A stretch of DNA of 64,000 bases from Tianweitania aestuarii (GCF_018457165.1 NZ_JAFMNX010000001.1:682001-746000), one strand, 5' to 3'; shown: positions 1-10,359, counted from the stretch's first letter. The notes: generated by a model not told the origin, from the letters alone. A program made the numbers and translations.

Positions 1-620
1 TTGCCCTGATCGGCGCTTCGGCGCCCGTGTTCTGGTCCGGCCTGCTCGTTCTGTTCGTGTTTTCCGTTCAGCTCGGCTGGCTGCCGGGTCCCGGCCGCAT
101 CGATGCGCGCGCTGTCGCACCGCCTTTCGTGACTGGCTTCTTCACGATCGACACTTTGCTTGCCGGCGACTGGACCGGATTTCGCAGCGTGCTTCTTCAT
201 CTCCTGCTGCCCGCGTCTGTTCTCGGCTGGACGGTGACCGGCATCGTGTCGCGTATGGTGCGCGCGTCCATGCTCGATGTTCTCAGCCAGGAATACATCC
301 TCGCCGCGCGTGCCAAGGGCGCGAGCCCGGTGCGGGTTCTGCTTCATCACGCCTTGCGCAACGCCATGCTGCCGACGCTCACCATCATCGGCTTTTCCTT
401 CGCCTATCTGATCACCGGCGCGGTGTTGACCGAAACCATCTTCGCCTGGCCCGGCATCGGCTCCTACGCCGTGTCCGCCGCCCGCGGCCTCGATCATCCG
501 GCGATCGTCGGCGTCACGATCATCGGCGGCGCGGCGTTTCTGATCGCCAATCTCCTGACCGACATCGCTTATGCCGTGGTTGATCCGCGCGTGAAGCTCG
601 GCGCAAAGGCCGGCGCATGA
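1..620 (+). CDS. Dpp/Opp-type ABC transporter permease (DppB family), 5' end outside window
   Basis: Inner-membrane permease of a peptide-type ABC importer. The reading frame is open from the first bases of the window, with codons for ALIGASAPV before the first possible internal start at 27, so the gene is truncated by the window edge. The C-terminal half is visible: hydrophobic helices, the cytoplasmic EAA-like loop (SQEYILAARAKGASPVRVL, then HHALRNAMLPTLT) and the end DIAYAVVDPRVKLG, all typical of DppB proteins. Its stop overlaps the next gene in ATGA, so the two are translationally coupled. The substrate-binding protein probably lies upstream, outside the window. The substrate cannot be told from the permease. 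Confidence 0.9.
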   Translation, partial: ALIGASAPVFWSGLLVLFVFSVQLGWLPGPGRIDARAVAPPFVTGFFTIDTLLAGDWTGFRSVLLHLLLPASVLGWTVTGIVSRMVRASMLDVLSQEYILAARAKGASPVRVLLHHALRNAMLPTLTIIGFSFAYLITGAVLTETIFAWPGIGSYAVSAARGLDHPAIVGVTIIGGAAFLIANLLTDIAYAVVDPRVKLGAKAGA

Positions 621-1465
621 GCATCCTGTCGAGCCGCTCCGCATCCTCCCGCTTTGTTTGGCCCGAATGGGCGACGCTTCCGCTTGTCGGCGGCGGCGTT
701 GTGATCCTGGCCTGGATCATCATCGGCCTGACCATTCCGTGGTGGACACCTTACGATCCCACCAACCTCGCCGGCATGCGCTTTCAGCCGCCCGGGGCCG
801 AACACTGGCTGGGCACGGACGCACTTGGCCGCGATGTGCTGACCCGCACGCTCTACGGCGTGCGCCATTCCTTCCCAATCGCGGTTTTCGTGATCGGCTG
901 CGCGGTGGTGATCGGCTGCACGCTCGGCGCCATCGCCGGTTATGTCGGCGGCTGGCTCGACAGCGTCATCATGCGCTTCGTCGATATTACCCTTTCCTTT
1001 CCCCCGATCCTGCTCGCCATGGCGGTCACGGCCTCGCTTGGGCCGGGTCTCGGCAACGCCGCGATCGCCATGGTGATCGTGTGGTGGCCGATCTATGCCC
1101 GGCTGATGCGTGCGCAGGTTCTGTCGGTGCGAAGCCGCGAGCATGTCGAAGCAGCCGTTGCATCGGGCGCAAGTCGCTCCCGCGTTCTGATCAAGCATAT
1201 CCTGCCGCTGTGCTGGAGCCCGATCATCGTGAACGCCACGATGGATTTTGGCCAGGTCGTGCTTCTGGCAGCCAGCCTCTCCTTCATCGGCCTGGGTGCC
1301 GTGCCGCCGACACCCGAATGGGGCCAGATGATTTCGGAAGGCGCGATCCAGTTCTATCGCTGGTGGATCGCACTCGGCCCGGGCCTTGCGATCCTGTCGG
1401 TCGTTCTGGCCTCCAACTTCCTCGGCGATGGCTTGCGCGATTATCTCGATCCGAGGGCATCATGA
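617..1465 (+). CDS. Dpp/Opp-type ABC transporter permease (DppC family)
   Basis: Second permease of the same importer, 282 residues, the usual DppC length. An N-terminal helix (about residues 20-45) is followed by the DppC hallmark HWLGTDALGRDVLTRTLYG near residue 60-80, several more helices, an EAA-like loop (REHVEAAVASGASRSRVL) and the end NFLGDGLRDYLDPR. The start ATG overlaps the stop of the DppB gene by four bases, and its own stop overlaps the next ATG in the same way. The tight coupling supports fixed stoichiometry in one complex. Confidence 0.93.
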   Translation: MSILSSRSASSRFVWPEWATLPLVGGGVVILAWIIIGLTIPWWTPYDPTNLAGMRFQPPGAEHWLGTDALGRDVLTRTLYGVRHSFPIAVFVIGCAVVIGCTLGAIAGYVGGWLDSVIMRFVDITLSFPPILLAMAVTASLGPGLGNAAIAMVIVWWPIYARLMRAQVLSVRSREHVEAAVASGASRSRVLIKHILPLCWSPIIVNATMDFGQVVLLAASLSFIGLGAVPPTPEWGQMISEGAIQFYRWWIALGPGLAILSVVLASNFLGDGLRDYLDPRAS

Positions 1466-2458
1466 GCGCACCGCTTCTCGCCATCAGGGATCTGACCGTT
1501 TCCTTCGCGACACGTCGCGGCGGCCATGCGTTTCAGGCCGTCAGCGGCGTCGACCTCACGGTTCAGTCCGGCGAGGTTCACGGCGTCGTCGGCGAATCCG
1601 GCTCGGGCAAAAGCGTGACGATGCTGGCCGTCATGCAGCTCCTGTCGCAAAGCGCGACCATCGCCGGCTCGATCATGCTTGATGGCCAGGAACTCACCGC
1701 CCTTTCGGATCGCCAGATGCGCAAGATCCGGGGCGCGCGGATCGGCTATATCTTCCAGGATCCCATGACGGCGCTCAACCCGTTGCTGACGGTCGGCGAA
1801 CAGATCGCCGAAGCCGTGCGCATCCACCGCGGCGATGTCGGCCACAAACACGCCGTCGCGCGCGCGATCGACCTGCTGCGGCTGGTCGCAATCCCCAATC
1901 CTGAGAAGCGCGCGAACCAGTACCCGCACGAGTTTTCCGGTGGCATGCGTCAGCGCGCGGTTATTGCGATGGCAATGGCCAACGAACCGGACCTTCTGAT
2001 CGCCGACGAACCCACCACCGCCCTCGATGTGACGATCCAGGCGCAGATCATGGAACTGCTCGACCAGCTGCGCCGCGAAAAGAACATCGGCATTGTTCTG
2101 GTGACGCATGATCTCGGCGTTGTGGCCGGCGTCGCAAAGAGCCTGTCGATCATGTATGCCGGTCGTGTGGTCGAGCGCGGTCTGGTGGACGATGTTTTCG
2201 CCGCCCCGCATCATCCCTACACCAAGGGACTGCTGGAAAGCCTGCCGCAGATGGATGAACGGGTGGAGCGGTTGAGCGCCATCGCCGGCGCACCACCCCC
2301 GATCAGCGCGCGTCCGTCCGGCTGCCCGTTTCATCCGCGCTGTCCGTATGTCATCGAACGCTGTCGAAGCGAACGGCCGGTTCTGCGCCCTGTCGGACCG
2401 ATCGATGTCGCGTGTCACCGCGCGGAGATCGTGGCCGCCGACAAGGGGACCTTGCAGG

Positions 2459-2466
<8 letters not shown>
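1462..2466 (+). CDS. Dpp/Opp-type ABC transporter ATP-binding protein (DppD family)
   Basis: Cytoplasmic ATPase powering the importer, 334 residues. Walker A GESGSGKS lies at about residues 44-51, the signature FSGGMRQR near 160, Walker [13 protein letters not shown] just after it, and the H-loop in [10 protein letters not shown]. The C-terminal oligopeptide_HPY extension is present, with its cysteine cluster in [15 protein letters not shown]. The ATG at 1462 is chosen because it overlaps the upstream stop (ATGA) and gives the normal family N-terminus [15 protein letters not shown]; a longer open frame upstream is an antisense-like extension into dppC. Confidence 0.93.
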
Positions 2467-3454
<988 letters not shown>

Positions 3455-3458
3455 TCGC

Positions 3459-4190
3459 TCAGCTTTCGTCGGTCTCTGACAACGAAGAAGCCGCCATCAT
3501 CTCGTCGAGCGGAATATAGATCCGGTCGATCGCTGCCTGTGTCAGCGGTTTGCGGGGCAGAAACTCAGGAAGGAAGCGGCGCAGATAATCGATGGCGGTG
3601 GCACTCGCTTCGAGGCGAAACGCATCGGTGATCGTGCCATGCCGGCCATAGGATAGGGCCCAAACGCCGTCCATGCTCGCGCCGGCAATCTCGAGCCGGT
3701 CAACGAAATCGGGAATGAAGGGCAAGTGAAAATAGGCCTCGAACAAGCGTTCGCGGCTGCGCGCGATACGCGCATTGCCTGAAAGATCGGCATTGCGCAC
3801 CGCAACGCTGACGCCTGCGCCTAGAAACAATCTCAGTGCCGCCGGCCGGCTGTTTTGAAAGGCTGCGGCACGCGAATGCTTCATGTGCAGCATGTCCTGC
3901 CAGGTCTGCGGCTCGGGATCGGTCGGCGGCTGGATGGAAAGCTGGTAAATTTCCTCGTTGAAGCGACCTGCCAGCGCCACGAAGGCCGCATTGCGGTTGG
4001 GAAAGAAGTGATAAACCGAGGCAAGCGGAATACCGGCTTCTTCCGCGATCTGCGCAAGGCTGACATCCTCGTCATTATGCAGGGTCAGCAGTCGTTCCGT
4101 GGCATCGAGCAGAGTGTTGAGGCGCTCGACACCGCGCCGGCGCATCTGGCGAAGTGGAAGCCCGTCGCTTCGGCTTGAATTGGCTTCCAT
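3459..4190 (-). CDS. TetR/AcrR family transcriptional regulator
   Basis: DNA-binding repressor-type protein of 243 residues. The N-terminal helix-turn-helix is clear: LNTLLDATERLLTLHNDEDV, then SLAQIAEEAGIPLASVYHFF with the TetR recognition-helix ending YHFFPNRNAAF. The C-terminal ligand-binding part is not assigned to a known effector class. It lies on the minus strand 30 bases downstream of the OtnK-like kinase gene and probably shares its transcript, so it is a candidate regulator of the sugar-acid genes and perhaps of the convergent Dpp operon. The start at 4190 gives an N-terminal arm of about 25 residues before the HTH; a shorter start is possible. Confidence 0.88.
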   Translation of the reverse strand: MEANSSRSDGLPLRQMRRRGVERLNTLLDATERLLTLHNDEDVSLAQIAEEAGIPLASVYHFFPNRNAAFVALAGRFNEEIYQLSIQPPTDPEPQTWQDMLHMKHSRAAAFQNSRPAALRLFLGAGVSVAVRNADLSGNARIARSRERLFEAYFHLPFIPDFVDRLEIAGASMDGVWALSYGRHGTITDAFRLEASATAIDYLRRFLPEFLPRKPLTQAAIDRIYIPLDEMMAASSLSETDES

Positions 4191-4220
4191 TCCTGAGCGG
4201 CTCCTCGGCGTTTCTTGCGT

Positions 4221-5471
4221 TCAATCGCGCATGGCTTCAACGGCACGCAAAAGAACATCGTCGGCGCCAAGTTTACCGGGTTTCAGATAGAGCGATAGAT
4301 GCAGCGGTATTTCCGCAACGCAGAAGCCCGTGCCAAGCCCCTTGTCGGGAAAGGCGCGCACCTGGCGAATGCCGAGACTTTCAACGATCGATCCCGATGT
4401 TTCGCCGCCCGCGACTGCCAGCCGCCGCACGCCGCGTTCCACCAGACCCCTTGCAACGGCAGCAAGGATGCGCTCGGCTTTGCGTGCCGCCTGCAGCGAG
4501 CCATGAACGCGCTGCGCTTTTTCAACAGCGTCCTGATCGGCAGCCGTCGTGACGGCGAGCGGATCGTTCCCGATGCGCTGCGTCGCCCAGTGAAGTGCGT
4601 CGGCGATAATCGCCTCTTCGGAACGCTCATCAAGAATGTCGATCGCCAGAACAGGGTGATGCTGTTCAAAGGCAGCAAGCTGGGCGCTCGCAACCGGACC
4701 GACGCTCCCCACCAGCACGGCCGCCGGACCTTTCGCATGTGAAGGCGCCGGCATGCGCGTGTCTGAACCGCCTCCGGCGCAAACCCTCGCAAATTCGATG
4801 ATATGCGCATCGCTGCCGATCGTCGTTCGATCGCTGGCGGCGAGAACCGCGCCGGTTTGCGCATCCGTGTCATCGGAGCAATCAATCAGGATGTAGTCGT
4901 GGCCTTCTCCAGCCACCGCGTTCAAGCGCAAGCGCGCGGCATCGACGCCGCCCTGCAGGGCGAGGTGGTTGAGGAGCCCGACCTGCTTGCGCGTCTGGCG
5001 CGCCAGGCTGCGCACCATGTCGGGATCGCTCATGGGCGTCAGGGGATCGAAGCGCTTGATCGATTCCGACACAAGACGGTTGCGATAAAATAGGTAGCCC
5101 TGATGCACGGTCGTTCCGAAGCGCGGAAAACCGGCGCTGAGCAGCAGCGGCTTTTGGTTGTAGCGGTCGGAAAGAAAATCAGCCACCGGTCCGATATTGC
5201 CGTCATCGGTGGAATCGAAACTGGCGCACACCTTGTAGGCGATCTTCGTGCAGCCGGCCCGTTCAAAGCGCTCGGTGATGGCTTCCACATCGGCCACGGC
5301 GCTCGCCGCCGGAGCAAGCCGCGTGCGCGTCCCGATCACCGCAACCTCGCAACGGTCGAGTGCTGCGATTTCGTCGCGCTCGAACAGAACAGGGCAGGCG
5401 ATGCCGGCGCCCTCGATATAGCCCGCAATCATCAAGCCGCCGGTGAAATCGTCCGCTATGATCCCGAGCAT
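4221..5471 (-). CDS. otnK: Four-carbon acid sugar kinase family protein (OtnK-like, DUF1537)
   Basis: ATP-dependent kinase of the DUF1537 family (416 residues). In characterised members such as OtnK it phosphorylates 3-oxo-tetronate. The N-terminal substrate domain begins LGIIADDFTGGLMIAGY, the family signature. The C-terminal nucleotide-binding domain shows VAGGETSGSIVESLGI and the glycine-rich segment PDKGLGTGF. ATG 5471 is preferred over TTG 5483 because GGAG sits five bases upstream of it and homologues begin with this motif. A class II aldolase gene like OtnC is divergently transcribed 144 bases away, which supports the tetronate role. The precise sugar acid (threonate, erythronate or another) is inferred, not seen. 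Confidence 0.75.
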   Translation of the reverse strand: MLGIIADDFTGGLMIAGYIEGAGIACPVLFERDEIAALDRCEVAVIGTRTRLAPAASAVADVEAITERFERAGCTKIAYKVCASFDSTDDGNIGPVADFLSDRYNQKPLLLSAGFPRFGTTVHQGYLFYRNRLVSESIKRFDPLTPMSDPDMVRSLARQTRKQVGLLNHLALQGGVDAARLRLNAVAGEGHDYILIDCSDDTDAQTGAVLAASDRTTIGSDAHIIEFARVCAGGGSDTRMPAPSHAKGPAAVLVGSVGPVASAQLAAFEQHHPVLAIDILDERSEEAIIADALHWATQRIGNDPLAVTTAADQDAVEKAQRVHGSLQAARKAERILAAVARGLVERGVRRLAVAGGETSGSIVESLGIRQVRAFPDKGLGTGFCVAEIPLHLSLYLKPGKLGADDVLLRAVEAMRD

Positions 5472-5615
5472 CACGCTCTCCAAAATGATAATCTATTCGA
5501 AAATCTTGGCACAAGAACACGGAAAGCGATAGCGGCATCCGCCATTCTGCGGTAGCTTTCTCGAATTCCGATTAGGTTTCGCGTGGAGTGATCCACTGTG
5601 CTGGAGGAACTGACC

Positions 5616-6263
5616 ATGGACGACATTCAGGCTCGTCAATCGATCGTCGAAGCGGTGCGCTTTCTTGAAGACAAAGGTCTCAATCATGGCAGCGCCGGCA
5701 ATGTCAGTCTTCGCCACGGCGACCATCTGCTCATCACCCCCACCGGCGGGCGCGGCTCCACGATGCAGCCGAAGGACATCGTGGAACTGGCGCTCGACGG
5801 TACTGTCCAGGGCGAGGGGATCCCCTCCAGCGAATGGCGGTTCCACACCGGCATCCTGTCGCGTCGGCCCGATGCCAATGCCGTCGTTCACACCCATGCC
5901 GATTGTTGCGTCGCTCTGAGCTGTCTGCGCAAGCCGATCCCCGCCTTCCACTACATGGTCGCAAGCTTCGGCGGCGTCACCGTGCCGTGTTCCCGCTACG
6001 AGTCGTTCGGCTCCAAGGGTTTGGCGGATGCGGCGGTCGAGGCGATCGAAGGCCATTACGCCTGCCTTCTGGCCAATCACGGCATGATCGTCACAGGCCG
6101 CAGCCTGCAGCATGCGCTCGATCTCACCGTGAAGCTCGAAACGCTTGCCCGCCAGTATATCCTGTCCTGCCAGGCGGGTGAGCCGGTCCTGCTCGACAAC
6201 ACGGAAATGGCAGAGGTCTATCGTCGCTACGGAACCTACGGCACCGCAGCCTCGCCTGCCTGA
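5616..6263 (+). CDS. otnC: Class II aldolase/decarboxylase, OtnC-like (3-oxo-tetronate 4-phosphate decarboxylase)
   Basis: Metal-dependent class II aldolase/adducin-fold enzyme of 215 residues. Metal-binding histidines are visible in VVHTHADCCVALSC (HTH) and again in LANHGMIVTGRSLQHAL; the phosphate-binding region GNVSLRHGDHLLITPTG is typical. OtnC enzymes decarboxylate the product of the OtnK kinase to dihydroxyacetone phosphate. The ATG at 5616 is chosen because GGAGGA lies eight bases upstream; a GTG at 5598 would place the ribosome site inside the gene. The 144-base gap to the divergent kinase probably carries both promoters. Other class II aldolases (fuculose or ribulose phosphate) remain possible if the pairing is misleading. 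Confidence 0.75.
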   Translation: MDDIQARQSIVEAVRFLEDKGLNHGSAGNVSLRHGDHLLITPTGGRGSTMQPKDIVELALDGTVQGEGIPSSEWRFHTGILSRRPDANAVVHTHADCCVALSCLRKPIPAFHYMVASFGGVTVPCSRYESFGSKGLADAAVEAIEGHYACLLANHGMIVTGRSLQHALDLTVKLETLARQYILSCQAGEPVLLDNTEMAEVYRRYGTYGTAASPA

Positions 6264-6291
6264 GCAATCCACGACGCCACATATGGCAGGA

Positions 6292-6318
6292 GCGGGCAGG
6301 GGACTTATCCCCGCCCGC
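6292..6318 (+). terminator. Possible terminator hairpin after the OtnC-like gene
   Basis: GCGGGC pairs with GCCCGC around an inner GGGGA/TCCCC stem with one bulged base and a CTTA loop. It lies 29 bases after the class II aldolase stop. There is no clear T-run, so this is a weak call. Confidence 0.4.
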
Positions 6319-6470
6319 CAGATCGATCGATCCGCTTCTCGAGCAAGCGGACGCTCGAGACGAGACGTTGATTTGCGGCTGGCACGCGGTTGCGACCACA
6401 ATGGCGCTGAAAGCCGCGACTTCTCGACCCGTGTGCCGCCGAAACTCCATTTTCCATTCAGCCAAATGCG

Positions 6471-6500
6471 CAAAAGGCCGGTTCTGGAACCGGCCTTTTG
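6471..6500 (-). terminator. Rho-independent terminator for the polyamine-type ABC operon
   Basis: A perfect inverted repeat: 14 bases starting CAAAAGGCCGGTTC and their exact reverse complement, with two bases between the arms. The A/T ends make it usable in both directions. It sits 14 bases past the stop of the binding-protein gene on the minus strand. Confidence 0.85.
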
Positions 6501-6514
6501 CTTGAATGAGTGGC

Positions 6515-7564
6515 TTACTGAGCCAGCCAGGACGTCCAGCGATCGCGCAACATCGCCCGGTTTTCGCCGATCCAATTGAAGTCGGGATCAACCAGAACCT
6601 CGTAGTTCGCGGGGTAGGTCGCGAACAGTTTCTGTTCTTCTTCCGGCAACTTCGCGAGGCCTGCCGAAGACGAGGTCGCATAGCCGACCTTCTCCATGAA
6701 ACCCGGATGACCGTCCGAGTTGCCATAGAAAAAGTCTATATATTTCAATGCGCCTTCGGGGTTCGGGGCGTCCTTGAGGATCGACATGTAACCGGTGTCG
6801 CGCATGGCTCCATCCCACGCCATCGCCAGCGGAGCGCCATCCTTGATGGTTGCAAGCGAGCGACCGGAATAAGACATCGTCATCACGACTTCCTTGTCGC
6901 GCATGATCTGCTGCACCTGATTGCCGGTCTTCCACCACACCGCGATGTGCGGCCGGATCTCATCTAACTTCTTGTAAGCTCTATCTAAATCGAGCGGAAA
7001 CAAATCCTTGCGCTCGACACCATCAGCCAGCAAAGCCGCTGCCGGCACCCACCAATCGCGGTCGCCCGTGTCCGGCAAACCGCGAGGTCCCGGAAACTCG
7101 GCGACGTTCCAGAAGTCGGCCCAGTTCTTGGGCGCCTTGTCGGCGAAGGTTTCGGTGTTGTAGGTCAACACCATGCCACCCGTCGTGCGCGCCACGCCCT
7201 TGGTGGTGCAAGCGCCTTCTAGGCCGAATTTCTTTACGTTTTCAAGCGTATCGCAGGGAATATCGAGGAGCATGTCGGCCTTGTCGACCAGGTCCGGACC
7301 GGTTGCGGTGACGATGTCGAACTCGACATTGCCGCTTCGAACCATGCCCTCGGCACGCGCCCATTGATCGGGAACCTCGATGTCGAACGGAATGACCTCC
7401 GTGCCGGTCGCTTCCTGGAACGGCAGGTACATCTGCTCTTCAAGCGTATTGCGCATCAAGCCACCGGTGGTGGCCACCACGATTTCATCTGCAAATGCCG
7501 GCAGCGCCGCCGTTACGAGCAGTGATGCCCCAAGTAGTTTCGTTAAGTGCGTCCTGATCGTCAT
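6515..7564 (-). CDS. Polyamine-type ABC transporter substrate-binding protein (PotD-like)
   Basis: Periplasmic extracellular solute-binding protein of 349 residues. It starts with a Sec signal peptide (MTIRTHLTKLLGASLLVTAALPAFA, cleavage after AFA). The mature part has the order seen in PotD/AfuA-like proteins: EIVVATTGG, then FQEATGTEVIPFDIE, then LVDKADMLLDIP, and a late MAWDGAMRDTGYMSILKDAPNPEGALKYIDFFY. It is the last gene of the minus-strand cluster and ends at a strong terminator. The ligand is unknown; polyamines, iron or another small cation are options for this family. Confidence 0.88.
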   Translation of the reverse strand: MTIRTHLTKLLGASLLVTAALPAFADEIVVATTGGLMRNTLEEQMYLPFQEATGTEVIPFDIEVPDQWARAEGMVRSGNVEFDIVTATGPDLVDKADMLLDIPCDTLENVKKFGLEGACTTKGVARTTGGMVLTYNTETFADKAPKNWADFWNVAEFPGPRGLPDTGDRDWWVPAAALLADGVERKDLFPLDLDRAYKKLDEIRPHIAVWWKTGNQVQQIMRDKEVVMTMSYSGRSLATIKDGAPLAMAWDGAMRDTGYMSILKDAPNPEGALKYIDFFYGNSDGHPGFMEKVGYATSSSAGLAKLPEEEQKLFATYPANYEVLVDPDFNWIGENRAMLRDRWTSWLAQ

Positions 7565-7598
7565 AGTCAGCCTCCTTTGCTGAGTTCCCTTGTTATTT

Positions 7599-8402
7599 TC
7601 AGGATTGTTCCACCCGCGCCGCGTTGCGGTTGGCGACGTATTTCAGCAGCCCGGCGGCGAGAAGCACGACGATCGAAAGCAGCGTCAGCATCACGGCGAT
7701 GGCCGGGATGATCGGCGTCAGGTTCTGCTCGATATCGTCGAACATCATGCGCGGCAGCGTCTTGTCGCGGATGCCGGCAAGAAAGAAGGCGATCACCGGC
7801 TCGTCGAACGAGATGATGAAGGCGAACAAGGCGCCTGAAATCACGTTTGGCAAAATGATGGGAAGCGTCACCAGCCGAAAGGCGTTGAAGCGATTTGCGC
7901 CGCAGCTCATGGCTGCATCTTCCAGGGCCGGATCGACGCTCGACAACGCCGCCGCCACGGTAAAAACCGTGAAAGGCATGGCGATGATCGAATGCGCCGC
8001 GACATAGCCGAAAACCGTTCCCGACAGCCCCGTATTCTGGAAGAAGAGGTAGAGCGCGACAGCCAGCGCGATGTGGGGAACCACGATCGGCCCGATGAGA
8101 AAGGCCTGGAACAGCGTGCCCATCGCCTTTGCGCCACGCACCAGAGCATAGGTCGCCATCGTTCCAATCACAGCCGTGGTGATGGCCGTCAGCGCAGCAA
8201 TCTTGACGCTGAACCATGTCGCCGCCATCCAGCGCGAATTGCCGAAGAAGTCTTCGAACCAGCGCAGGGTCATGCCTTCAGGCGGAAAGGTCAGGTAGGT
8301 CGTTTCGCTGAACGCCATCGGCAGGATCACGAGGATCGGCAGCAGGATGAAGATCAGAACGGCATAAACATAGGCGTTGAGGATGATCGCTCTCGGGTTC
8401 AT
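7599..8402 (-). CDS. Polyamine-type ABC transporter permease (PotC-like)
   Basis: Inner-membrane permease of 267 residues with six predicted helices. The cytoplasmic EAA-type loop reads EDAAMSCGANRFNAFRLVTLPII, as in PotC/YdcV proteins, and the N-terminus LNAYVYAVLIFILLPILVILPMAFS is a typical first helix. Its start overlaps the stop of the other permease by four bases, and the binding-protein gene follows after 34 bases. Confidence 0.92.
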   Translation of the reverse strand: MNPRAIILNAYVYAVLIFILLPILVILPMAFSETTYLTFPPEGMTLRWFEDFFGNSRWMAATWFSVKIAALTAITTAVIGTMATYALVRGAKAMGTLFQAFLIGPIVVPHIALAVALYLFFQNTGLSGTVFGYVAAHSIIAMPFTVFTVAAALSSVDPALEDAAMSCGANRFNAFRLVTLPIILPNVISGALFAFIISFDEPVIAFFLAGIRDKTLPRMMFDDIEQNLTPIIPAIAVMLTLLSIVVLLAAGLLKYVANRNAARVEQS

Positions 8403-9265
8403 GCGCTTGCTCCCAGCATCCGCTCGAAGCGGAACACCTTGCTGAAGGCTATGGTGATGATCGTCACCAGCAGCGTCAAAACGCCGACGAGCGCCGCCGC
8501 GAAGGGCCAGTCGAGGTTCTCCCGCATCTGTTGGGAGATCAGTGTCGCGATCATCATTTCCTGCGGCGAACCCAGCAGGGATGGCGTGATGAAGTAGCCG
8601 AGTGCCGTCAGGAAAACGAGGATGAAGCCGCCGATGATGCCAGGCATGGCAAGCGGCAGCGTAACCTCCCAGAACGTTCTCAAGGGTCCGGCCCCGCAGA
8701 TCGCGGACGCGCGATTGTAATCAGACGGGATGTTGCGCAGGGCGCCATAGATCGGCAGCACCATGAAAGGCATCAGCACATGCGTCATGGCGATTACCAC
8801 GGCACCTTGCGTGTAAAGCAGGCGCAGTGGCTCCGAGGTGATGCCGATGCCCTGCAGAAAGTCGTTCACCAGCCCGTTGCGCTGCAGAAGGATCGCCCAT
8901 GCAGCGGTCCGCACGAGAACGGACGACCAGAACGGCAGCAACACGCAGGCCGTCAGGAATACCGCCTTCGGCCCGCGGGAGTTGGCCATCAGAATGGCGA
9001 CAGGCAGCGACAAGGCAAGGGAAAGCAGGCTGACGAGCAGCGCAATCCGCAGCGTGCGGAACAGCACTGTGGCGTAGAGCGGATTTTCCAGAACCCGTTC
9101 GTAGTTGCCCAGCGTCGGCGAGGGCTCCAGCACCGAAAGCGACAGCAGGCTGCCAAGCGGATAGATGAAGGCGAAAAAGATTAGTGCAAAGAACGGCGCC
9201 ATGAGGAGCAGGATCGCTCCGCGCGACATGCGGCGCCCATCCGCTTCAAAGAAGCCCGGCTTCAT
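8399..9265 (-). CDS. Polyamine-type ABC transporter permease (PotB-like)
   Basis: Inner-membrane permease of 288 residues. First helix LLLMAPFFALIFFAFIYPLGSLLSLS, then the periplasmic stretch YERVLENPLYATVLFRTLRIA, and the EAA-like loop NRASAICGAGPLRTFWEVTLPLAMPGI. This matches the PotB/YdcU arrangement. Four-base overlaps with both neighbours show a translationally coupled operon. Confidence 0.92.
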   Translation of the reverse strand: MKPGFFEADGRRMSRGAILLLMAPFFALIFFAFIYPLGSLLSLSVLEPSPTLGNYERVLENPLYATVLFRTLRIALLVSLLSLALSLPVAILMANSRGPKAVFLTACVLLPFWSSVLVRTAAWAILLQRNGLVNDFLQGIGITSEPLRLLYTQGAVVIAMTHVLMPFMVLPIYGALRNIPSDYNRASAICGAGPLRTFWEVTLPLAMPGIIGGFILVFLTALGYFITPSLLGSPQEMMIATLISQQMRENLDWPFAAALVGVLTLLVTIITIAFSKVFRFERMLGASA

Positions 9266-10359
9266 TGGCTGGCATCCGCAGGATAAAGAAGCGCGGCTTC
9301 AGGCGGCACCTTGATGCCGATTTCCTGACCCGGCCGTATGGGCGCTTGCCCGGCGCTCGCCACCCGCAGACGGACTTCGCTGCCATCTGCGAGATGGGTG
9401 ATGAGGAGGCTGCCCGCTCCTGCATAAACGACATCACGAACTGTCGCTTTCCAGCTTCCTTCCGTGCCCGGTGCTGCAATGGACAGCCGTTCCGGGCGAA
9501 TGGCGAGAATGGCCGATCCGGGACGAACGGGTTGGATCGACGCTGTGTCTGGAAGCCGGATCTGATCCTGATCGGAAAACACGGCGTTTACGCCATCCCA
9601 CCGCACCGGCAGCATGTTCATTTCGCCAATGAAGCTTGCCGCGAACAGGTTGGACGGGCGCTCGTAGAGCTCGCGTGCCTGTGAAACCTGCTGCAACCGG
9701 CCGGCTTTGAGAATGGCGATCCGATCGGCCATCGTCAGCGCTTCACCCTGGTCATGCGTGACGAAAACAACGGTAAAACCAAGTTCGGCATGAAGCCGCT
9801 TGATTTCGATCTGCATTTCCTCCCGCAGGTTCTTGTCGAGCGCGGATAGAGGCTCGTCCATCAGAAGAACCTGAGGATTGTAGACAATGGCCCGGGCCAG
9901 AGCCACGCGCTGCTGTTGACCGCCCGAGAGCTGGTTCGGCGTGCGGTCGCCATAACCGCCCAGGCGCACCACCTCGAGCGCAGCTTCGGCCTGCCGGCGG
10001 CGCTCAGCCTTCGCGACACCGCGCATCTTGAGGGGAAAGGCGACATTGTCGCCCACGCTCAAATGGGGAAACAGCGTATAATGCTGAAACACCATGCCGA
10101 TGTTGCGCTTGTTTGGTGGCAGGCGCGTGCAATCCTGACCGCCGATCAGGATCTGGCCTTCCGATGGCCGCTCGAAGCCGGCGATGCTCATGAGAACGGT
10201 GGATTTGCCCGAACCGCTCGGTCCCAGAAGGGCCACGAACTCACCTGCATTGATGGTGAGCGAGACGTCGTTCACCGCCTTCACGTTGCCGAACGTCTTT
10301 CCGAGATGCTTGATCTCGATAGAAGCACCTTTGACGTTCGACGAGACGGCTTGCGACAT
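9262..10359 (-). CDS. Polyamine-type ABC transporter ATP-binding protein (PotA-like)
   Basis: ATPase of 365 residues. Walker A GPSGSGKST, signature LSGGQQQRVALARAI, Walker B VLLMDEPLSALD, H-loop VTHDQGEALT, then a C-terminal TOBE domain (from about FIGEMNMLPVRW to LRVASAGQAPIRPG). The start is set at ATG 10359 (MSQAVSSNVKG), preceded by GGGAG; a longer frame reaching 10560 runs through non-conserved sequence. It is the first gene of the four-gene operon and is divergent from the dimethylformamidase-like gene. Confidence 0.9.
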   Translation of the reverse strand: MSQAVSSNVKGASIEIKHLGKTFGNVKAVNDVSLTINAGEFVALLGPSGSGKSTVLMSIAGFERPSEGQILIGGQDCTRLPPNKRNIGMVFQHYTLFPHLSVGDNVAFPLKMRGVAKAERRRQAEAALEVVRLGGYGDRTPNQLSGGQQQRVALARAIVYNPQVLLMDEPLSALDKNLREEMQIEIKRLHAELGFTVVFVTHDQGEALTMADRIAILKAGRLQQVSQARELYERPSNLFAASFIGEMNMLPVRWDGVNAVFSDQDQIRLPDTASIQPVRPGSAILAIRPERLSIAAPGTEGSWKATVRDVVYAGAGSLLITHLADGSEVRLRVASAGQAPIRPGQEIGIKVPPEAALLYPADASQ

